Assembly: GCF_028372415.1 (NCBI RefSeq)
Contig: NC_092872.1
Span: 14,288,479 to 14,352,478, forward strand
Direction: 5' to 3'
DNA: 64,000 nucleotides
Source: Notamacropus eugenii
Lineage: Eukaryota; Chordata; Mammalia; Diprotodontia; Macropodidae
In this document: piece after piece, positions 49,601 to 55,600 of the stretch
Layout of the letters: each line of letters begins with the position of its first letter
How positions within the stretch are numbered: position 1 is the stretch's first letter
Notes under the pieces: model-generated
What the model saw: the letters and a program-made list of their open reading frames with translations, nothing else
What the model was told of the DNA's origin: nothing
Databases searched by the model: none
Made by a program: the position numbers and the translations under genes

Positions 49601-52600
49601 GGTGAACGGGCTCTTTTAATTTTTCCCAATAGACCAGTGTCAGGGATAGAGATGACATACTTATAGCAAAATTCATTTTAAAACAATACATTATAATGCC
49701 AAAACCTCACAAATATTTCAAATAATAGCATTTGTGCTTCAGTTTTCATTATAGTTTGACTTGTGAGTGGATCAAGGGGTTATATACATATATACACTGC
49801 AAGTTTTTGATTGGCTTCATTTTGGGAAAATATTGCTCCTCAGGGGAGTTTTCCATTATCAGCATGGAAAAGATCTTCAAAGTCAGTAGCAAATAGAGAG
49901 ATTTGACTGTCACTGGGGTGCCAGGCTTAGGGTGGGATCACAAGAACATGCCTGTTGTTGGAATGAACATCTGCCTTCTCTTAAAAACATGGTATTTGAA
50001 GCCTCCTTCTTTGGGCTCTCTGACCAGTATGGGCCTGGGACAGGCTTGCCTTTTGTCTAGAGGAGGAAAAAAAGAACTCCATTTGCTCCCCTCTCAGATT
50101 CTGTACCCCACCAGGGTCTATGTCCATACCCTGTTCAGAGAATCTTTTAAACAGGGTCAGTGACTGGCTATACAACATTTGTTCCCTTGAGGCAGGGTTG
50201 GGGAGGGAGAAAGGTAATCTGTATTCTCTTCCAAAGGATGAAACTGTAGAGAGGCTTACCTGTGCAAATTTTATAAGTCCATAAGTCAAAGAATCAGACT
50301 TTTTAAATAGATTAGAGCAAACAAACCAGAAATTTTTGCCAATAACACCACAATCAGTCAGTCAACAAGTATTTATTTAAAACTTCTTATGTTCCAGGGA
50401 TTGGGCTAAGAGCTGAGACTATAAATACTATAGCACATGTTACGGTTTCAGGTCCCAGTTTCCTGACTGAGAAATTAAGAACTCACCATTTTTTTTTAGA
50501 AGGAAACACCCTAGCCTTCTGAGAAAGTGATAGCTTGGTACTCAGTTTTCCCAGAGGCTACAGCATACAATTGATTCCATTGTTGGGAATTATTTTGACA
50601 CATGCTTTTCTGTAAAGCAAATATTTCTCCCCATTACTTCCCACTGGAAAATATGCCAAAAGCATATTTTAAAACTTTTGGACATTTGAGATGTGCAGAA
50701 AAAGCTTTGATCAGAATACAACTACATCTGAATTTATAGAATTTGGTAGGTATTCTGTTGCAAATAATGTGGTTATTCTGATGCCATCTGGCTAAGTCCC
50801 CTCAAGATGGGCAATACTTATTACTATCCAATGTTGTTTTGCCAACATGTATTTGCAGCTCTGATTTTGATTTAGGCCCAAGCCATGCAGGTCAACTGTC
50901 TCCTGGGCTGAAGTTCAGAATTACAATTGCTTGTGATCAAACTTACTTATGGAGCAACAATGACTTATGGTCACTGTCCATAGGTTCTCCAGTCTCAACT
51001 CTCTGCATGTTGCAGACAAGGTGTCAAAATGCTTAATTGCCCCAATACACTTGATGGTTTTTCCTCTTCCTTCCAGGTTAGCATGCTTCCTGTTACCTAA
51101 GAGAGTTAGCACCTGTAGAGTGTAAGCTTGTTGTGGGCAGAGACTACTATGTCTTTGCATTACCTTCGTCTAGTGCAGTGTTTTCTACCTTTCTTGATCC
51201 AGACCTGTAATTTCATCTTTCTGAAGGATTTCAAGGTGGAAGCAGACCTCTATAAACTTAATATTAATTTACAAATTTAGCTTCTTTTCTTAGAGAGTTA
51301 CATCATACACACAGTCACATAGCCTGGTATCAGAAGCAGAGCCTGAACCTAGATCTTTCAGACTCTATCCCTTGTACCATGTTGCCTCTCATCTTACATA
51401 CCGTAGGCACTTAATAAATGTTTTTAAATTGAATTTTAGCATACTTTTCATTGTAGAGAAGTCCTTAGTTTCTAACTCTCTCTGAGGAGTAGGGCAAGAG
51501 GGAAAATTCTAAATTTTCTAAGAGTCAATTTCTAAGTAAAATTTCTAAGAGTAAATTCTAGATTTTCTAAGAGTAAATGCTTTCTCCACCCTTCTCCATA
51601 TCACATTACTGAGGTACCTGTAAAATGGGAATTATTCGTGTGATGTTTAAGCTGAATTGGAAAAGCAGTTATTAATGATTTTCTTTCATTCACTGTTGCA
51701 TGACTTGATACCAAAGCGCATGTCTCGCTTTAAGTTCCAAACTAATGGTTGGTGTGTTATTTTATTTCTAGAAACCTCAGATTCCACAGAGCTAGACCCT
51801 GACAAGGAGAAATATAATCTAAATGGCAGGGGTAAATAAAACCTATCAGCCCCTCGGAGGGCATTCCATTAAATTCTTCATCTCCATCTACCTCTCTATT
51901 CATGTACTTCTAAAGTGCCAGTCATCATGGTGATGGGAAGCTGCTTCTTCTGGGTTTTGATGTATTCCTAAATAACAAGAAATTGTTCAAAATTTTTCCT
52001 CCTTGCATCCATATAAATTCTTTGTTTTTCCAGAAAACAAAGCTTTCTCCAAATGGATAAAATATGTTCAAAAGGGACACTGACTAGACTTCCTGTGTCT
52101 TCTGGGAAGAGGGATGGGGTAGGGTGAGACTCTAAACCAGTCAACTAAATCGGGATGCTTTTGGAAAAATCAATTCAAGAGACCAGCCTATTTCTTTTTC
52201 CCTCTCAGCCCATCCTCAGCCTAATCTCATAGTGTGTGAAGTGGGCAGCTTCCTTTACTCATCTTGTGGGTTTTGCAACGGAGGAGCAGGAGAGGCAGGA
52301 AGGGGGAAGCTGTCTATACTCCACTTCTTGCTCACTACCTTCCCTACTTTGTAGTATTCCTGTCATTTGGGCTCAGGTTTGTTTCTACTTTGCTTTCATG
52401 TTGCCTAAAAAGAAGGGCCAGATTTTCAGCCAGCTCCATTCTGGCCTTTAAATTTGTGCCCATCACTTTCCCACGCTGAACAATTTGTGTTCTAAAGCTT
52501 GCTTTTGTACCAGTCTTATCTCTTGCTCCACTGTGGAATATATGGATGGCACTTTTTTCCAATAGAAATGCATGCATGTCTATAACTTATGAATCTTATT

Positions 52601-55600
52601 CTTTCCTGTGATTCAATCCATACTGACCATGTTGTGACTCTCTATTTTGACTCGTCTATCTCTGTAAGGAGAAAGCCAATTCATGCACGATCAGTTCCAG
52701 ATGACTTATTACTTATTCCTTTCCCTTTCCTTTTCAGGTCCCATGTTTTTTCTTGCTTGTTTCAGTGTGGCTGCCGGACTAGCTTTTTTGATTTATTACT
52801 GCTCACCAGGTAACATGAAATTTTTTTTTCTTTTTCATTCTTTCTTTTTTTGGAGGCAATCAGGGTTAAGTGGCTTCCCCAGGGTCACACCACTAGTAAG
52901 TGTCTGAGACCAGATTTGAACTCAGGACCTGACTCCAGGGCCAGTGCCCTATCCACTTCAGCTGCCTCTGCTGTGAATTTAAATAAAGTCTATTTCTCTC
53001 ATATTTTATTACAAAACTTTGAAGTCCTGTGTAAATAATTACCATGATATCTATATGTACAAAATGACACTGCTGAGCTCACCCAAACAGGTGGTATGAG
53101 TCATGAGGACACAAAGCAGATGTCTAGTTTGTGGGGATCTTGTCCTGTCATCCCAGCAGTGGAAGATACCATGAAAGAACCTGGTTTTGCATGGGATTCC
53201 CAGGACCACAGAATCACAGCGCTGAAAGAGTCCCTTGGTCTAGACCTTTGCAGGAAGGTGCTAAGGACAACCTGGGCACTAGCCAGATGAAGCCCTTAGA
53301 ATAGTACCCCACACACACTTTGACTAAGAAATACAATCTCCTCCCTTCTTAAAATACTAGTTTGTCAAACCCTTCCTATTTTCCTCACCCTAAAGTCCTG
53401 AGTAATCACAGTCTCTGGGCAATGTGTCCCAGACCCACAGATGTGAATGTAAGGAGATCTGTAGCCTAGAAGATGTCAGAGTGGAAAGGTGACCTTTAGA
53501 ACAAATAGTCAGGCTGCTGATGGACCCTAGACCCCGTTAGCATTTTATTCTGGTCCAGGTTCAAAGGGACCTCACCCAAGAGAGCCTGCAAAACAAACGG
53601 AAAACTAAAAACAACCTTCGTCTCTTTTACCAATGAGAAATGAAATTTTAGCATGATTTAAATGAAGGAATCAAGACTGATGAGTTGAAGCAATGGTTTC
53701 CTTCTTTCCTAATAACAAGTAAAATCTTTGTACAGTTATCTATAGTATCCACCGTTGTTGGTGGTTATGTTTTCTGTTCCATGTGTATGCAGATCCTGCA
53801 GGGTGGAATGCTGACTTTTTAAAAAAAATATGGATAGCTTTGAAAACTAAAAATAAATAAATTAATAAATTTTAAAAAATATGGATAGCCTTTGTTTTTG
53901 CCCCACCTTCATTTCAAAATATCTCCATTGTCCCTTTCCTCCTGAGAGAGATATCTATTTTAACAAATAATAAAAACAAAGAAAGTTGGGACAGAGAGAG
54001 GTGGGAAATAGCTTAGTAAAATTAGCCAACATGAAAACTGAGTGTGATAGTGTATGCAGTGTTCTGCACTCATAGTCCCCCACCTCTGCAAAGAATATAG
54101 GGAAATACATTTTCTCCTCTCTTCTTCAGAGCCCAAGCTTGATCAATATAATCACACAGGAGCACTGGCTTCTTAATTGAACATTTGAGTCATGGGATGT
54201 TATTCCATTACTGGTGCCATAAACCTTGAGTGACAAGAAGCCAAGGGCTGTGCCCCTACACAGGACACATCTTCACTGGGTGGAGAATATGAACCAAGCA
54301 ACCACAGTGGTCCCTCCTAACTGAGATTCTGTGATTCTGTGTCTCTCTAACTCAGTTTTCCTATCAGTCTGCAGGCAGCAAGTTTTGAATCGTCTAGGAC
54401 AGTGCTGGGCACCCAGTAGGTGCCAAAGGCATTCGAGTGAGTGAATAAATGACCGTGTTAAGTAGCTAAAGGGAATATAGCAAAACACGGATACCTTATT
54501 AAAAAGACCCATAAAAATGGAGCAACAATGGGGGTGGGGTAGGGACACATAGCTATTGAAATTGAATAAATGCATATAATTGGTGGATAAAAGCAAACCC
54601 CCAAATCCCACCTTCGACAACAGAAACTTCACTCTTGATGCACCTGGTAGTTGGCTGAGTGGGGCAGAAGAAGCTCATGGAGATGTGGCATTGTCGATTC
54701 CTACCTTGGACTTCACATATATCTGTTTGCCCTCTCATGCATGCACTGAACATGCATTATTTTGTATTCTAGTTATTTAAGTATGTGCCATAGTCTTTCC
54801 TGATCCCTCCACTAGTTCTCCAGGGAAAAGGATCCTGGTTTATCTAGGTTTTGTACTCCACCCAATGCTTAACATTATGCTTAAGACCCTCAGTAGTCAC
54901 TTAGTAAGAGTTTGATGAATTGAATTGAGACGCTTAGGGTGCTTGAATGTTGTAGTTAGATAATTTCAGTAATTACCAGTAATCATTTTGCTCCCTTCAG
55001 ACTCTACAAAGCTTTCCTCTAAGTCATGTTTCCTGGTAAATTACAGAACGGAGGGATTCTCTAGCCATATTGGAAATAAAGGAGGACCGGGTCTGGACTA
55101 TATGCTCATATCAAGACTTTCTAGCGAACAGAACACTTTGTTTTCTGATTCTGTTGGAATAATGCAACTGGATGGTATTTCTCCATCAGATATTTCTTCT
55201 CTCAAGTTTTTCCCAGTGTCCTATAAATTGCTGGAAAACTTTTAGATGAGAACATGGTTAACTCAGTGAGTGTTTGATGCCATCAATTTCTGTCTTCCAG
55301 GGGATTCTGCCTGTGCTCAGTAGGAGCTTGCCAACAGAAGTAATTACAAACCTACCTTTTGGGGCAGTAACAGGAGCTAAGAGCTCTCCCTCAGTGACCA
55401 AGAGATAAAAAAGAGTCTGACATTTCACTCTTTGGCTGTTCTCTTCCCTGTATCCCAGGTTTCATCTTGCCCAAAGTTTACACAAAAACTAAGGATAGTT
55501 TCCTCCATGCTTTTATTGTTGCAGCCAATTTTTAAGAGGGAGAGATGCATACCCTTTCCCTGTTTAGCTCATTCCAATTGGCCCCTGGCCAACATGGAAC

